Below, piece by piece: positions 17,690-26,746 of a stretch of DNA of 64,000 nucleotides. A program made the translations under genes and the position numbers. The stretch is from Stanieria sp. NIES-3757 (GTDB lineage Bacteria > Cyanobacteriota > Cyanobacteriia > Cyanobacteriales > Xenococcaceae). Position 1 is the first letter of the stretch; each line of letters begins with the position of its first letter. Location: contig AP017375.1 in NCBI GenBank assembly GCA_002355455.1, forward strand, positions 3,658,001-3,722,000, written 5' to 3'. The notes below the pieces were generated by a model. It made no database searches. It was not told the origin of the DNA and saw only the letters and a list, made by a program, of their open reading frames with translations.

Positions 17690-18952
17690 TCAAGCTTCAG
17701 ATTTAGGCATTAAAGATAAAATCTGGTTAGGAATTACAGAAGCAAATAATTGTTCGTATTTATCTAAAGCCAATTCAAAAGAGTAGTTTTGTTCAGCAAA
17801 AGCTCTTCCTTGTTGCCCTAATCTTACAGCGCGATCGCGGTCATGATATAATTCCTGAATAGCTTGAGCTAAAGCGATTGAATCTTCAGGAGCGGTCACA
17901 ATTCCTCCACCACTTCTTCTAATAGCACTAGCAGCAGTACCTGTAGCTGCAACGGAAGCCACAATAGCTCTTCCGCTAGCCAACAAAACTTGAATTTTGG
18001 AAGGCATGTTGAAATCTAAAACATTCTTCTTTTGTACGACTAAGCCAACATCAGCACCAGCCAACATATCTGGTAATTTCTGTCTCGGTTGAAAAGGAAG
18101 CAAGCGGACGTTATTGACTTGATGTTTTTGGCAATATCGTTCGAGTTTAGCTAAGGCTTTTGGTTCACCAACGATCACTATGGCAATTTCTGGGCAATCT
18201 TTTAAACGGACAGCAGCATCAATAACAGTTTCCAAACCTTGAGTCAGAGCAATATTACCAGAATAAAGAACTACAAATTTATCTTCTAGTTGATGTTCGC
18301 GACGAAACCAATTATTTTCTCTAGCTAAAGGCTTAATAAAATTGATATCAACCCAATTAGGAATTTCAACTATTTTTTCTAAAGCCACTCCTTTATTAAT
18401 AATATTTTTAGTAAAACCATCAGCAATTACACTAATTTTAGTAGCAGTTTGATAGGCAAATTTTTCTAAGGTTTTTAACACCTTAATCATAGTTTGATTT
18501 TTAATTAAACCAACATGAACCGCAGCATCGGGCAGAATATCTTGTAAATTTAATACGATTGGAGAGCCATAAATTCCACTCACAATTGCTGCTGGAACAC
18601 AAACTGGTAAACCTGGAACAGTTAATAAGATCACATCAGGTTTCCAACCATTCAAAGCTTGAATTAAACTTAAGCCAGCAAAACTAACTTCAAACCCAAT
18701 TCTGCTCAAAAGATTACGTTTTTTACTTGTCCAAATATAACAACGTTGAACTTTGACTCCATTAATAATTTCATTACAAAAAAGCTTCCCTTTGTATTTA
18801 GCAGCAATTTCACCAGCAGGATACCAAGGCATAGCCGTAATAACTCTTACTTGATGTCCTCTTTTGACCATACCTTCTGCTAATTCTGTCATTAAAGGCG
18901 CGATTCCAATTGGTTCGGGATAATAATTGTAAGAATAAATTAGGATTCTCAT
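17690..18952 (-). CDS. WcaI-like family 4 glycosyltransferase
   Basis: A 420-aa GT-B fold glycosyltransferase similar to the colanic acid enzyme WcaI. The N-terminal MRILIYSYNYYPEPIGIAPL and the later RVITAMPWYPAGEI are typical of this group. The donor-site region contains VVLYSGNIALTQGLETVI, then LLPFQPRQKLPDMLAGADVG and a VMPSKIQ-like NMPSKIQVLLASGR. It probably transfers a sugar to a lipid-linked or exopolysaccharide intermediate at the inner membrane face. The acceptor is unknown. It stands alone, 105 bp upstream of yqeK. Confidence 0.85.
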   Translation of the reverse strand: MRILIYSYNYYPEPIGIAPLMTELAEGMVKRGHQVRVITAMPWYPAGEIAAKYKGKLFCNEIINGVKVQRCYIWTSKKRNLLSRIGFEVSFAGLSLIQALNGWKPDVILLTVPGLPVCVPAAIVSGIYGSPIVLNLQDILPDAAVHVGLIKNQTMIKVLKTLEKFAYQTATKISVIADGFTKNIINKGVALEKIVEIPNWVDINFIKPLARENNWFRREHQLEDKFVVLYSGNIALTQGLETVIDAAVRLKDCPEIAIVIVGEPKALAKLERYCQKHQVNNVRLLPFQPRQKLPDMLAGADVGLVVQKKNVLDFNMPSKIQVLLASGRAIVASVAATGTAASAIRRSGGGIVTAPEDSIALAQAIQELYHDRDRAVRLGQQGRAFAEQNYSFELALDKYEQLFASVIPNQILSLMPKSEA

Positions 18953-19229
18953 AGGGAAGCGGACTGTTTTTATTGGTTAATTAAAAGTTATTAGTAATTT
19001 TATTTAGTGCGAATTATCTAGACGATAGTTTTAAATCAATAACCGTTATATCATCACGTTATTTCAAATGGTTAGCTGTTTTGTTATTTAATTATCTTTC
19101 TCTATCAAATAGGGAAAAGCTCTAATTTGGGTGAAGTTTTCCTAAAACTTTATTGAAGATTTGATAAAGTACGTAACAATACTTGATAAGTATTTGATGG
19201 TTTATAGATCAACTAGGAATTTAAAAAAA

Positions 19230-19733
19230 ATGATTAGTTTAAGGAAACTCTTATTTTCTTTGTTGTTGAGTATGACGTTGTTGATTACTTCTTGCGCTCA
19301 ACAAGCCCCTTCTCGTTTCGATCAAGCCCAACAAGAAAGTACGGCAAGAAATTCCAGTGCAGTAGTTAAAGAATCAGAGGTAGGCAGTAGCTTTAATCGA
19401 TTTTTTCCTACTTCTAATAATGGTTATGAACGAGTTTATACCCAGGAGAAAAAAGGTTTTGCTGAAGCTAAATTGAAAAAAGACGGTAAAGAAGTTGCAG
19501 TCATGGCAATTTCTGATACTCTCAATAATCCGACTGCATTAGCCAAATTTAAATCAAGTACTGCCAAAATTGCTGGATATCCAGCCGTAAATCAAGGTAA
19601 TACTGGTACTGCTCTTTTAGTAGCAGACCGTTTCCAAGTCAAAGTTTTGTCTCGTGACCCTGCTTTTACCGAGAGCGATCGCCAAGCCTGGTTAAGTAAA
19701 TTCGATCTTCGAGGTTTATCTCAATTGCAGTAA
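19230..19733 (+). CDS. Putative lipoprotein of unknown function
   Basis: A 167-aa protein starting MISLRKLLFSLLLSMTLL with lipobox LITSC (Cys22), so it should be lipid-anchored outside the cytoplasmic membrane. The start at 19230 is preferred over an upstream in-frame codon at 19161: it gives a proper signal peptide and has AGGA about 12 bp upstream. The mature part has a conserved-looking GYERVYTQEKKGFAEAKL segment. No enzymatic motif was recognised. Confidence 0.75.
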   Translation: MISLRKLLFSLLLSMTLLITSCAQQAPSRFDQAQQESTARNSSAVVKESEVGSSFNRFFPTSNNGYERVYTQEKKGFAEAKLKKDGKEVAVMAISDTLNNPTALAKFKSSTAKIAGYPAVNQGNTGTALLVADRFQVKVLSRDPAFTESDRQAWLSKFDLRGLSQLQ

Positions 19734-19789
19734 TATCCGGTCAGAAGTTTGCTAATTGTAATAATTATAGTTTGATAAGGAGAAACAGG

Positions 19790-20680
19790 GTGAGCAAGCC
19801 AATTTTTGAACTGGTAAACGAATTACCAACTCATAATCTAACCACGATGATGTTAAAATCTCTAGACTTTGTTGCCCCTGGAGAATGGCAAAATTTGGTG
19901 GGATTTGAAAATACGATTCGTGCTGTCACTGGAGAAACAGATGAAAGTATGATTCAACAGATTGGCGATCGCGCAGTCTGGCTTTACAATGATAAATCTC
20001 AAGGCTATCAAAGAGCCATGTGGCTATACCAAACGGTCGACAGTGCTGATAGTGCGTTAGGTGCAGCAGCTTTAGCAAATAAAGTAGGAGATAAAATTCC
20101 TTTAGTAGGAGGATTATTAACCAAAATTACTCCTAACCCTGATAAGGCGCAATCAATTGACCTTTGCTTGAAATTAGTGGTGGAATTGGTTGCTTTTTGT
20201 CAGATTAATGGTATTCCTGGAGATAGCATTGGTGATTTTGTGGCTGCTTTAGCTGATTATGGTGGAGAATCTCTAATGCGGATGGTGGCTTTAGTATGTG
20301 TTGATGGTTTAATTCCTTTAGGTCCCGATTTTCTACTCAAAGCCCAATCCACTCTTGCCAATCTTAGTCCTCAAGAATTAAATAATAATCCTACCTTTAG
20401 CCGTGTCAAAGATCTGATTCCTGGTGGAAATACTAGAGGTCAATTAGATTTTATTGGTAATAGCTTTAATTCTGTAAAAGGATGGATGAGCAATCTGGTT
20501 ACTGAAAAAAACTTAACTCCAGAAAAAGTTTTCAGTAAACTTCAAAATTTTCTTGAATTTTCAGACAATAAACTTGATTATGTGGCTGCCTTTTTAGACA
20601 TGAGTACTAATTACTATGAGCATACTGGGACTCAAACGTTAGCACGACGCTTGATTGAACGTGCTGTGGCGGAAATTTAA
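19790..20680 (+). CDS. Conserved cyanobacterial protein of unknown function
   Basis: A 296-aa protein starting at GTG 19790 (MSKPIFELVNELPTHNL) with a strong AAGGAGA ribosome site 7 bp upstream; a TTG at 19772 in the same frame precedes that site and is rejected. It is largely helical, with VGFENTIRAVTGETDESMIQQIGDRAV and a GDKIPLVGGLL segment, and no clear signal peptide. No domain was recognised. Its last 42 bp overlap the 3' end of the convergent RsbW-like kinase gene. Confidence 0.75.
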   Translation: MSKPIFELVNELPTHNLTTMMLKSLDFVAPGEWQNLVGFENTIRAVTGETDESMIQQIGDRAVWLYNDKSQGYQRAMWLYQTVDSADSALGAAALANKVGDKIPLVGGLLTKITPNPDKAQSIDLCLKLVVELVAFCQINGIPGDSIGDFVAALADYGGESLMRMVALVCVDGLIPLGPDFLLKAQSTLANLSPQELNNNPTFSRVKDLIPGGNTRGQLDFIGNSFNSVKGWMSNLVTEKNLTPEKVFSKLQNFLEFSDNKLDYVAAFLDMSTNYYEHTGTQTLARRLIERAVAEI

Positions 20681-21124
20681 ATCTTGCATCGGGTATTGTT
20701 TACGCATTACTAGACAATTACCGCGATCGGGGAGGTTAAGATATTGCAAATCATCCGTAAGTTTTTTCATAAACTGAAGTCCTCTACCTCCCTCTTTTTC
20801 CAAAGAGTTAAGCTCATTTTCTAGACTGTCTTTTAATTTAGCTTTCAAATCAAATGGTTGACCGCGGTCCCAAATCCGCATTTCTAGGAAATTAGGAAAC
20901 AATTTTACTTCTAAATCGATCGGTGTATTTTTAGGAAGATTGTGATGGGCATGACGGACGGCATTAGTAAAAGCTTCAACTAAGGCGACTTCACATTGCC
21001 AGCCAGTTTTTTGTGGTAAGGCAGGAAAAATCAGTCCTTCAAACCACGGTAAAATCTCTTTAAGTTCTTCTAACTCGGTTTTGACCTGAAGGTGAAACTG
21101 TCGAATTACTCGTTCTCTTGTCAT
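20639..21124 (-). CDS. RsbW-like anti-sigma factor serine/threonine kinase
   Basis: A 161-aa GHKL-fold protein of the HATPase_c_2 type. The N-box is VALVEAFTNAVRHAHH, followed by IRIWDRGQPFD-like MRIWDRGQPFD and the GGRGLQFMKKLTDDL lid region. Family members bind and inhibit a sigma factor or effector and phosphorylate a STAS-domain antagonist. It lies just downstream of a STAS-sugar transferase fusion with a 158-bp gap, so that STAS domain is the obvious partner candidate. The 3' end overlaps the preceding gene on the opposite strand by 42 bp. Confidence 0.88.
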   Translation of the reverse strand: MTRERVIRQFHLQVKTELEELKEILPWFEGLIFPALPQKTGWQCEVALVEAFTNAVRHAHHNLPKNTPIDLEVKLFPNFLEMRIWDRGQPFDLKAKLKDSLENELNSLEKEGGRGLQFMKKLTDDLQYLNLPDRGNCLVMRKQYPMQDLNFRHSTFNQASC

Positions 21125-21248
21125 TCAACTAAAAAATTAAATTAGGCTAGAGAGGTTTATTCTTTATTTCTACTCATCCCCCCACACTAACTATATTTTC
21201 TCTAAATCAAGTCAAAAATGCTACTACTAAAATATTAAATATAATAAA

Positions 21249-21282
21249 GCTCATCACTGATAGTTCAGCATGAGCCAATTTT
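21249..21282 (-). terminator. Intrinsic terminator downstream of the STAS-sugar transferase gene
   Basis: Read on the minus strand, GCTCAT and ATGAGC (21249-21275) form a stem just after the stop codon, followed by TTTATTATA. It lies between the sugar transferase gene and the RsbW-like gene. Some read-through would be needed for co-transcription. Confidence 0.55.
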
Positions 21283-22257
21283 TTAAACCGCACCACTATT
21301 TTTATCAAAGAGAATACTAACTGTTCTAAGTATCAGTTGCAGATCGTATTTTAAACTCCAATTTTCTTGGTAACGCAAGTCAAGTTTAATCACATCTTCA
21401 AAATCTCGTACTTTCGATCTACCGTTAACTTGCCATTCTCCAGTCATACCAGGCCTAACATTTAAACGTTGCCACTCTGGTACTTGATAGGTTTCTACTT
21501 CATCAGGAGTGGGTGGACGAGTACCAACCAAACTCATATCTCCTTTCAAAACATTCCAGAATTGAGGAAATTCATCTAAACTCGTACGACGTAAAAATCT
21601 ACCAACTTTGGTAATCCGAGGATCGTTATCATTTTTAAAAAAAGCACCGCTAGCTTGATTTTTAATTTTAGCCTTCAGCTCTTCAGCATCAACACACATA
21701 GAACGAAATTTCCAGATGGTAAATTGTTTACCTAGCCAACCACAACGGGTTTGCTGGAAAAAAATGGGTCCTGAACTATCAAGCTTGATCGCGATCGCGA
21801 TTGGGATAATAATAATACCAGTAATAATCAAACCAACTAAAGCACCAATAATATCGATCGCTCTTTTGATCCAAGATTTAATCGAAGGATGTGTGGCTGG
21901 TTGTTGGCGTTGTGACCATTTTTCGGAAGCTTGAATATTAAGAATTTCTGACAATCCTGTAATTGAAAGAACGGCCATGACAGGTGGTTGAACCTGATTT
22001 AAAATTAACTCTTGTTGTTTTTCTTTTGCTGTTTTAAAAATACTAACTAAGGCACCTACTCCACTACTATCAATAAATTTCGTTTCACTAAAATCAAGAA
22101 TAATTTTTTGAGTAGTAAGATTTTGTTGTAATAGTTCCAGGCAAGTTTGTTTAAACGCCACTGCTTCTAAAACAGTTAAACGTTCTGGTAATTGAACTAT
22201 CGGCTCGTTTTGTAAGTAGGTGATTGAAAAATCTAATTCTGGAGTTTGATGAGTCAT
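21283..22257 (-). CDS. STAS domain fused to a bacterial sugar transferase
   Basis: A 324-aa fusion. Residues 1-110 are an anti-sigma-antagonist STAS domain with the phosphorylation loop FIDSSGVGALVSIF (Ser near 64). A transmembrane segment at about 133-155 is followed by a membrane phosphoglycosyl transferase of the WbaP/WcaJ C-terminal class: KFRSMCVDAE, DPRITKVGRFLRRTSLDEFPQFWNVLKGDMSLVG split by the usual spacing, and RPGMTGEWQVNGR. It should load the first sugar phosphate onto undecaprenyl phosphate for polysaccharide assembly. The neighbouring RsbW-like kinase suggests regulation by phosphorylation of the STAS serine. Confidence 0.93.
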   Translation of the reverse strand: MTHQTPELDFSITYLQNEPIVQLPERLTVLEAVAFKQTCLELLQQNLTTQKIILDFSETKFIDSSGVGALVSIFKTAKEKQQELILNQVQPPVMAVLSITGLSEILNIQASEKWSQRQQPATHPSIKSWIKRAIDIIGALVGLIITGIIIIPIAIAIKLDSSGPIFFQQTRCGWLGKQFTIWKFRSMCVDAEELKAKIKNQASGAFFKNDNDPRITKVGRFLRRTSLDEFPQFWNVLKGDMSLVGTRPPTPDEVETYQVPEWQRLNVRPGMTGEWQVNGRSKVRDFEDVIKLDLRYQENWSLKYDLQLILRTVSILFDKNSGAV

Positions 22258-22414
22258 CTATCTTTAAAGCTATCGATCAAGATCGGGATTGTTTATGACA
22301 TCTATAAATCTTATTGTCCTAATTATCTCGTAATAATTTAACTAACATTAGGGTAGATTGATAGAGACTTGTTGTGAAACAATCCAAACCCCGAAGTAGT
22401 TAAAAAATGGTCAG

Positions 22415-23074
22415 TTAAAGACGAGTCTCTCCTCTGCCAATTGGTTCTTCTGGAGACTTCATGCGGGCTTTTGCTTTGTTAGCACTACGTTTAAGAGCTT
22501 GTAAACGTTCTTCGTATTTTTTGCGTTGACGACGATTAGGGGTTTGTTCAATCATCGTTTTTAAAGCACTACCCAAACTTTTATAAGCATTAGGCAGCGT
22601 ATAACCAAAACGAGTAGCAATAGCGATCGCTTTATCATCGGCTTCAATCGCATCTTTAATCGTTTTTTCACTGTTATTTTTTTGCCAGAGACGATATCCG
22701 GAAACTCCGCACAAGGCTAATGCAAGGAGTAGCAACAAGCCATCTTGTACCCAAAGTTCTCCTACCGCACCACCTAGACCAATCGCTAGGGCTGCCATTT
22801 CCCATCCTTCTCTAGGGATAGTATCGCCTTGAATTCGTGCCACTTCATGCCAGAATAACAAGTTTCTTTGGTCAATCGCCAGATTTTCCCATTTAGTTAA
22901 ATCGATTTGAATTTCAATTTCATCTTTGCCAATCTCTTCGCAGCGAATTAAAGGAGGATTGACTTCAGTAGTTCCTTCGACAATTACCCAACTTTGTAAT
23001 TCTGGTGGTAAGAGGGTTTTTAATCTTCTTAATTCATTGATTTCGGCTCTAGCAGAAGAGGTTGCATAACTCAT
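22415..23074 (-). CDS. DUF3318 domain-containing protein
   Basis: A 219-aa cyanobacterial protein matching DUF3318. It begins MSYATSSARAEINELRRLKTLLPPELQSWV and has the LLFWHEVARIQGD motif and a hydrophobic segment at about 105-130. A basic C-terminus is rich in Arg/Lys (RRQRKKYEERLQALKR). The HExxR-like WHEVARI resembles a degenerate metal site, but no activity is known. Likely membrane-associated. Confidence 0.8.
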   Translation of the reverse strand: MSYATSSARAEINELRRLKTLLPPELQSWVIVEGTTEVNPPLIRCEEIGKDEIEIQIDLTKWENLAIDQRNLLFWHEVARIQGDTIPREGWEMAALAIGLGGAVGELWVQDGLLLLLALALCGVSGYRLWQKNNSEKTIKDAIEADDKAIAIATRFGYTLPNAYKSLGSALKTMIEQTPNRRQRKKYEERLQALKRSANKAKARMKSPEEPIGRGETRL

Positions 23075-23212
23075 ATTATCTACCGCAAGATTAATCTTAA
23101 ATATTTTCCTATTTGGCTGTTCTTATCATATCTAAATTTAACTGTTTCCTTAATGCTTGGGTTATGGTTAATGACCAGATAAACTTAATAAAGATTTATA
23201 TAGACAAAAAGT

Positions 23213-24253
23213 ATGACCAGATTAAGACAAAAAGATTTAACTGGGGAACGCCAGTCAGCACAGGCACTCAAGTTAAACTTGGGTGTACCGCTGACTTCTT
23301 TCGGATTGTTTAGTCTTGGTTTAATTACCAGTCTTGGGTTGGCTACCATAATTGATTCTGGTGCGGTTGTTGCCCAAGCAACACCAAGTATTAATCAGGT
23401 CAAGGGTCTATCTCAGCTTAATTTGATTCAAGCGATTGTTTTAGGATTTGTCCAAGGAATGACGGAGTTTATTCCCATTAGTAGTACGGCACATCTTAAA
23501 GCCATTCCCGTGTTTTTGGGTTGGGGAGATCCAGGAGTTAGTTTTACTGCTGTAATTCAATTAGGCAGTATTATCGCAGTATTGTGGTATTTTTGGTCAG
23601 ATTTAAGCAAAATTGCCGTGGGAATGTTTAAAGCAATTCGTTCCTCTAATTATCAGTCTCAAGATTTTTGGTTAGCGATGGGAATTATGATCGGAACTAT
23701 TCCGATTGTGTTGTGCGGATTGTTAATTAAAGCTTTGATTCCTGATTTTGACAATTCTCCCCTCAGAAGTATGACTGCGATCGCTATTGCCTCGATAGTG
23801 ATGGCTTTGTTGTTGGCTTTATCCGAAAAAGTTGGAACGCAGCGACGTAATTTTGAGAAATTAACCGCTAAAGATGGCATTTTAATGGGTTGCGCTCAAG
23901 CTTTGGCGTTAATTCCTGGTGTCTCTCGCTCTGGTTCAACCATAACTGCTGGTTTGTTTATTAATTTAGAACGAGCAACAGCAGCTAGATTTTCTTTTTT
24001 ATTAGGACTCCCAGCAATTACCTTAGCAGGATTAGTAGAATTAAAAGATGCTTTAGATCGAGGTTTAGGTGATTCGGGATTTGTTCCTTTGCTAGCAGGG
24101 GTCATTTCTTCAGCCCTATTTTCTTATCTAGCGATCGCGTGGTTAATTAAATTCTTACAAAAAAGAAGTACTTGGATCTTTGTTTGGTACAGATTAGCCT
24201 TTGGCGTATTTATTTTAGGAGCGATCGCGCTTGGATGGTTGTCTAGTTATTAA
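23213..24253 (+). CDS. uppP: Undecaprenyl-diphosphate phosphatase
   Basis: A membrane enzyme that recycles the undecaprenyl carrier for peptidoglycan and polysaccharide synthesis; loss or overexpression changes bacitracin sensitivity in other bacteria. The 346-aa protein has the BacA motifs VQGMTEFIPISSTAHL near residue 82 and IPGVSRSGSTITAGLF near 235, with about eight hydrophobic helices. The N-terminus is extended by about 65 residues with its own hydrophobic segment, as in other cyanobacterial forms. The next gene begins 9 bp after its stop, so they are likely co-transcribed. Confidence 0.95.
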   Translation: MTRLRQKDLTGERQSAQALKLNLGVPLTSFGLFSLGLITSLGLATIIDSGAVVAQATPSINQVKGLSQLNLIQAIVLGFVQGMTEFIPISSTAHLKAIPVFLGWGDPGVSFTAVIQLGSIIAVLWYFWSDLSKIAVGMFKAIRSSNYQSQDFWLAMGIMIGTIPIVLCGLLIKALIPDFDNSPLRSMTAIAIASIVMALLLALSEKVGTQRRNFEKLTAKDGILMGCAQALALIPGVSRSGSTITAGLFINLERATAARFSFLLGLPAITLAGLVELKDALDRGLGDSGFVPLLAGVISSALFSYLAIAWLIKFLQKRSTWIFVWYRLAFGVFILGAIALGWLSSY

Positions 24254-24262
24254 GAATAGTTT

Positions 24263-25594
24263 ATGAGTCAAGCTTCGATACAACCAGCTAAAATTACCAG
24301 AGTATTGCCAGATTCAATCGCAGCAGAAATTGGCTTTGAAGTTGGAGATGCGATCGTTACTATCAATGGTACCTATCCTCGTGATTTAATTGATTACCAA
24401 TTTTTATGTGCCGATGAATATCTAGAATTGGAGGTACTTGATTCACGAGGAAAAACTCATCAAATTGAAATTGAAAAAGACTATGACGAGGATTTGGGAC
24501 TCGAATTTAACACTGCCTTATTCGATAGTTTAATTCAGTGTAATAATCGCTGTCCTTTTTGTTTTATCGATCAACAACCTCCAGGAAAAAGAAACAGTCT
24601 TTATCTTAAAGATGATGATTATCGTCTCAGCTTTCTTTATGGAAGCTATTTAACTTTAACCAACTTAACAGAGAGAGAATGGCACAGAATCGAACAGATG
24701 CGCCTATCTCCTTTATATGTCTCGGTTCACGCTACTGAACCAGAAGTGCGAATTCGTCTCCTTAAAAATCCTCGCGCTGGACAAATTATGTCTCAGTTAC
24801 AATGGTTTCAGGAGCGAAGGTTACAAATTCATGCTCAAGTCGTAGTTTGTCCTGGTATAAATGATGGCAAACATCTAGAAAGAACCCTATTAGATTTAGC
24901 TTCTTTCCATCAGGAAGAAATCCCCGCAGTTGCTTCAGTAGCAGTTGTCCCCGTCGGATTGACTCGTTTTCGTCCCCAAGCAGACGAATTAATTCCAGTC
25001 AGTAGAGAAAAAGCGAAAGAAGTAATCGCGCAAGTACAACAATTACAAACTCAATTTAGACAGCAGTTTGGCAGTAATTTCGCCTGGTTAGCAGACGAAT
25101 GGTTTTTAATCGCCAGAGAAGAATTACCATTCGAGTCAGATTATGAAGATTATCCCCAAATTGGTAATGGAGTAGGTTCGATTCGTTTGTTTATTAAAGA
25201 TTTTCAAAAAATTGCCAGTCAGATGTTACCATCCAGCATTGCTCAACCTCGTCATCTAAGTTGGGTAGTAGGCAATGCGGTGGAATTAGCTTTTGAACCA
25301 TTAGTACAACAATTAAATTCAGTTACAGGATTAGTAGTCAATTTATTTCCCCTGCGAAGCGAATACTGGGGACAAGCAATTACAGTCACTGGTTTATTGA
25401 CTGGACAAGATTTAATCACAGGATTAGCGGGAAAAGATTTAGGAGAAGGAATTTTATTACCTTCTTTAATGTTGAAGCACGATGATACTAGGTTTCTTGA
25501 CGATCTAACTGTAGCAGAAGTGAGTCAAAAATTAGGAGTAGAAATATTTCCTGTTACTGGTGTAGAAGAATTGCTTGAAAAGTGTATCTTATAG
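24263..25594 (+). CDS. TIGR03279 family radical-SAM-like FeS protein (DUF512)
   Basis: A 443-aa cyanobacterial protein. The N-terminus is PDZ-like (KITRVLPDSIAAEIGFEVGDAIVTING). It is followed by an iron-sulfur Cys motif CNNRCPFCFIDQ near residue 94 and a TIM-barrel-like radical SAM region (YGSYLTLTNLTEREWHRI, SVHATEPEVR). A C-terminal DUF512 domain ends around PSLMLKHDDTRFLDDLTV. The family is assigned as a probable FeS oxidoreductase; the substrate is unknown. It is tightly linked to uppP. Confidence 0.9.
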   Translation: MSQASIQPAKITRVLPDSIAAEIGFEVGDAIVTINGTYPRDLIDYQFLCADEYLELEVLDSRGKTHQIEIEKDYDEDLGLEFNTALFDSLIQCNNRCPFCFIDQQPPGKRNSLYLKDDDYRLSFLYGSYLTLTNLTEREWHRIEQMRLSPLYVSVHATEPEVRIRLLKNPRAGQIMSQLQWFQERRLQIHAQVVVCPGINDGKHLERTLLDLASFHQEEIPAVASVAVVPVGLTRFRPQADELIPVSREKAKEVIAQVQQLQTQFRQQFGSNFAWLADEWFLIAREELPFESDYEDYPQIGNGVGSIRLFIKDFQKIASQMLPSSIAQPRHLSWVVGNAVELAFEPLVQQLNSVTGLVVNLFPLRSEYWGQAITVTGLLTGQDLITGLAGKDLGEGILLPSLMLKHDDTRFLDDLTVAEVSQKLGVEIFPVTGVEELLEKCIL

Positions 25595-25740
25595 CAAGTT
25601 TAAATTATTGAAGAACACAATAAAACTGGGTCAAGAAGAAAAACAGCTAAACCTCTATTAATCTTATGAGAAACAGCTTAATCTTAAACTTTCTTCTTCC
25701 TCTTTGCGCTTTGGCGAAAGATTTTCAAAATACTTATAGT

Positions 25741-26529
25741 CTAAGAAAACATTAACTTACGCATTACCAAAGCGATCAAACTAACAGCACAAACTACGGC
25801 GATTTGTCCAGGTAAAGGATAAATTGAGTAAGTTAAAATACCTTGCCATAAAGATTGATTGCCATCTAGATTAGTCAGCAAGTGGAGTACAGTCAAATAA
25901 GTAATACCAGTCAAATGAATAACCATAAAACCGATTAAACAACTCAAAGCTAGAGAATTGAGACGAGCTAAACTTTGATAAGCATAAAAACCACACAGCC
26001 ACGCACCAAAAACAAATCCCAAAATATAACCAAAAGTTGGCTGTTGCAAATATTCCCAACCTCCACCCCGCTCAAAAATAGGTAACCAAGTTAAGCCCAA
26101 AATTACATAAACTACTTGGGATAGCAAAGCAGCATTTTTTCCTCCCAAACAGCCTGTTAATAAAACTGCTCCAATTTGATAGCTGACACCAAGGGTTTGT
26201 ATTTTAATTCCCCCTCCCCATGACCAAGGGGCATTAATGGTATAAGCTTGAACAAAAGTACCACCGATAGTTAAAATTAAGCCAATCGTTGCCCAAAGAA
26301 TTATTTCTGGCGGAGAAGGTGTATGAGCTTGATTTGGTCTATCCAATTCTAAATCAAGTCGATTGTGTAACCATTGATTTTCCACTTGTAAATCTTCAAC
26401 AGTTTTTTGTTTTTGCTGAACCAATTTCTGTAAATGTTCGAGCAAAAATTTGACACTAGGGGGAGTAACATCCCATTCATAATCAGTAATGTCTGGATTG
26501 GGTTTGGCGAGTTGTTTAAGATCTGACAT
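25741..26529 (-). CDS. bioY: Biotin transporter BioY
   Basis: The S-component of an ECF-type biotin uptake system. The 262-aa protein has a polar coiled-coil-like N-terminal extension of about 70 residues (VQQKQKTVEDLQVENQWL), which is longer than in classical BioY and typical of cyanobacterial forms. Six hydrophobic helices follow, with the PTFGYILGFVFGAWLCGF signature. No EcfA/EcfT genes are adjacent; it may work alone or share a module encoded elsewhere. It is convergent with the TIGR03279 gene. Confidence 0.88.
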   Translation of the reverse strand: MSDLKQLAKPNPDITDYEWDVTPPSVKFLLEHLQKLVQQKQKTVEDLQVENQWLHNRLDLELDRPNQAHTPSPPEIILWATIGLILTIGGTFVQAYTINAPWSWGGGIKIQTLGVSYQIGAVLLTGCLGGKNAALLSQVVYVILGLTWLPIFERGGGWEYLQQPTFGYILGFVFGAWLCGFYAYQSLARLNSLALSCLIGFMVIHLTGITYLTVLHLLTNLDGNQSLWQGILTYSIYPLPGQIAVVCAVSLIALVMRKLMFS

Positions 26530-26746
26530 AAACTAAATTGGTTTAGAGCACTTCCCAATATACTCGCTCAATTTAAGTAATCCCAGTTATTAGTTAACTA
26601 AATTTTGGAAAAAACTAAATTACACCAACTTAAGTTAGTTATAGCTGTTAGTTGAAGCTTATTTGAGGGAACTCTAACTATATAACTACTTATTAATTAT
26701 CAAGCAGCTTTAATTAACCTTGCTCTCGTGTTAGGTGTGATACTTT

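Noticed and set aside
25595-25740. Possible tRNA or riboswitch in the bioY-downstream spacer
   Set aside because: No cloverleaf, CCA-type end or known riboswitch core could be recognised.
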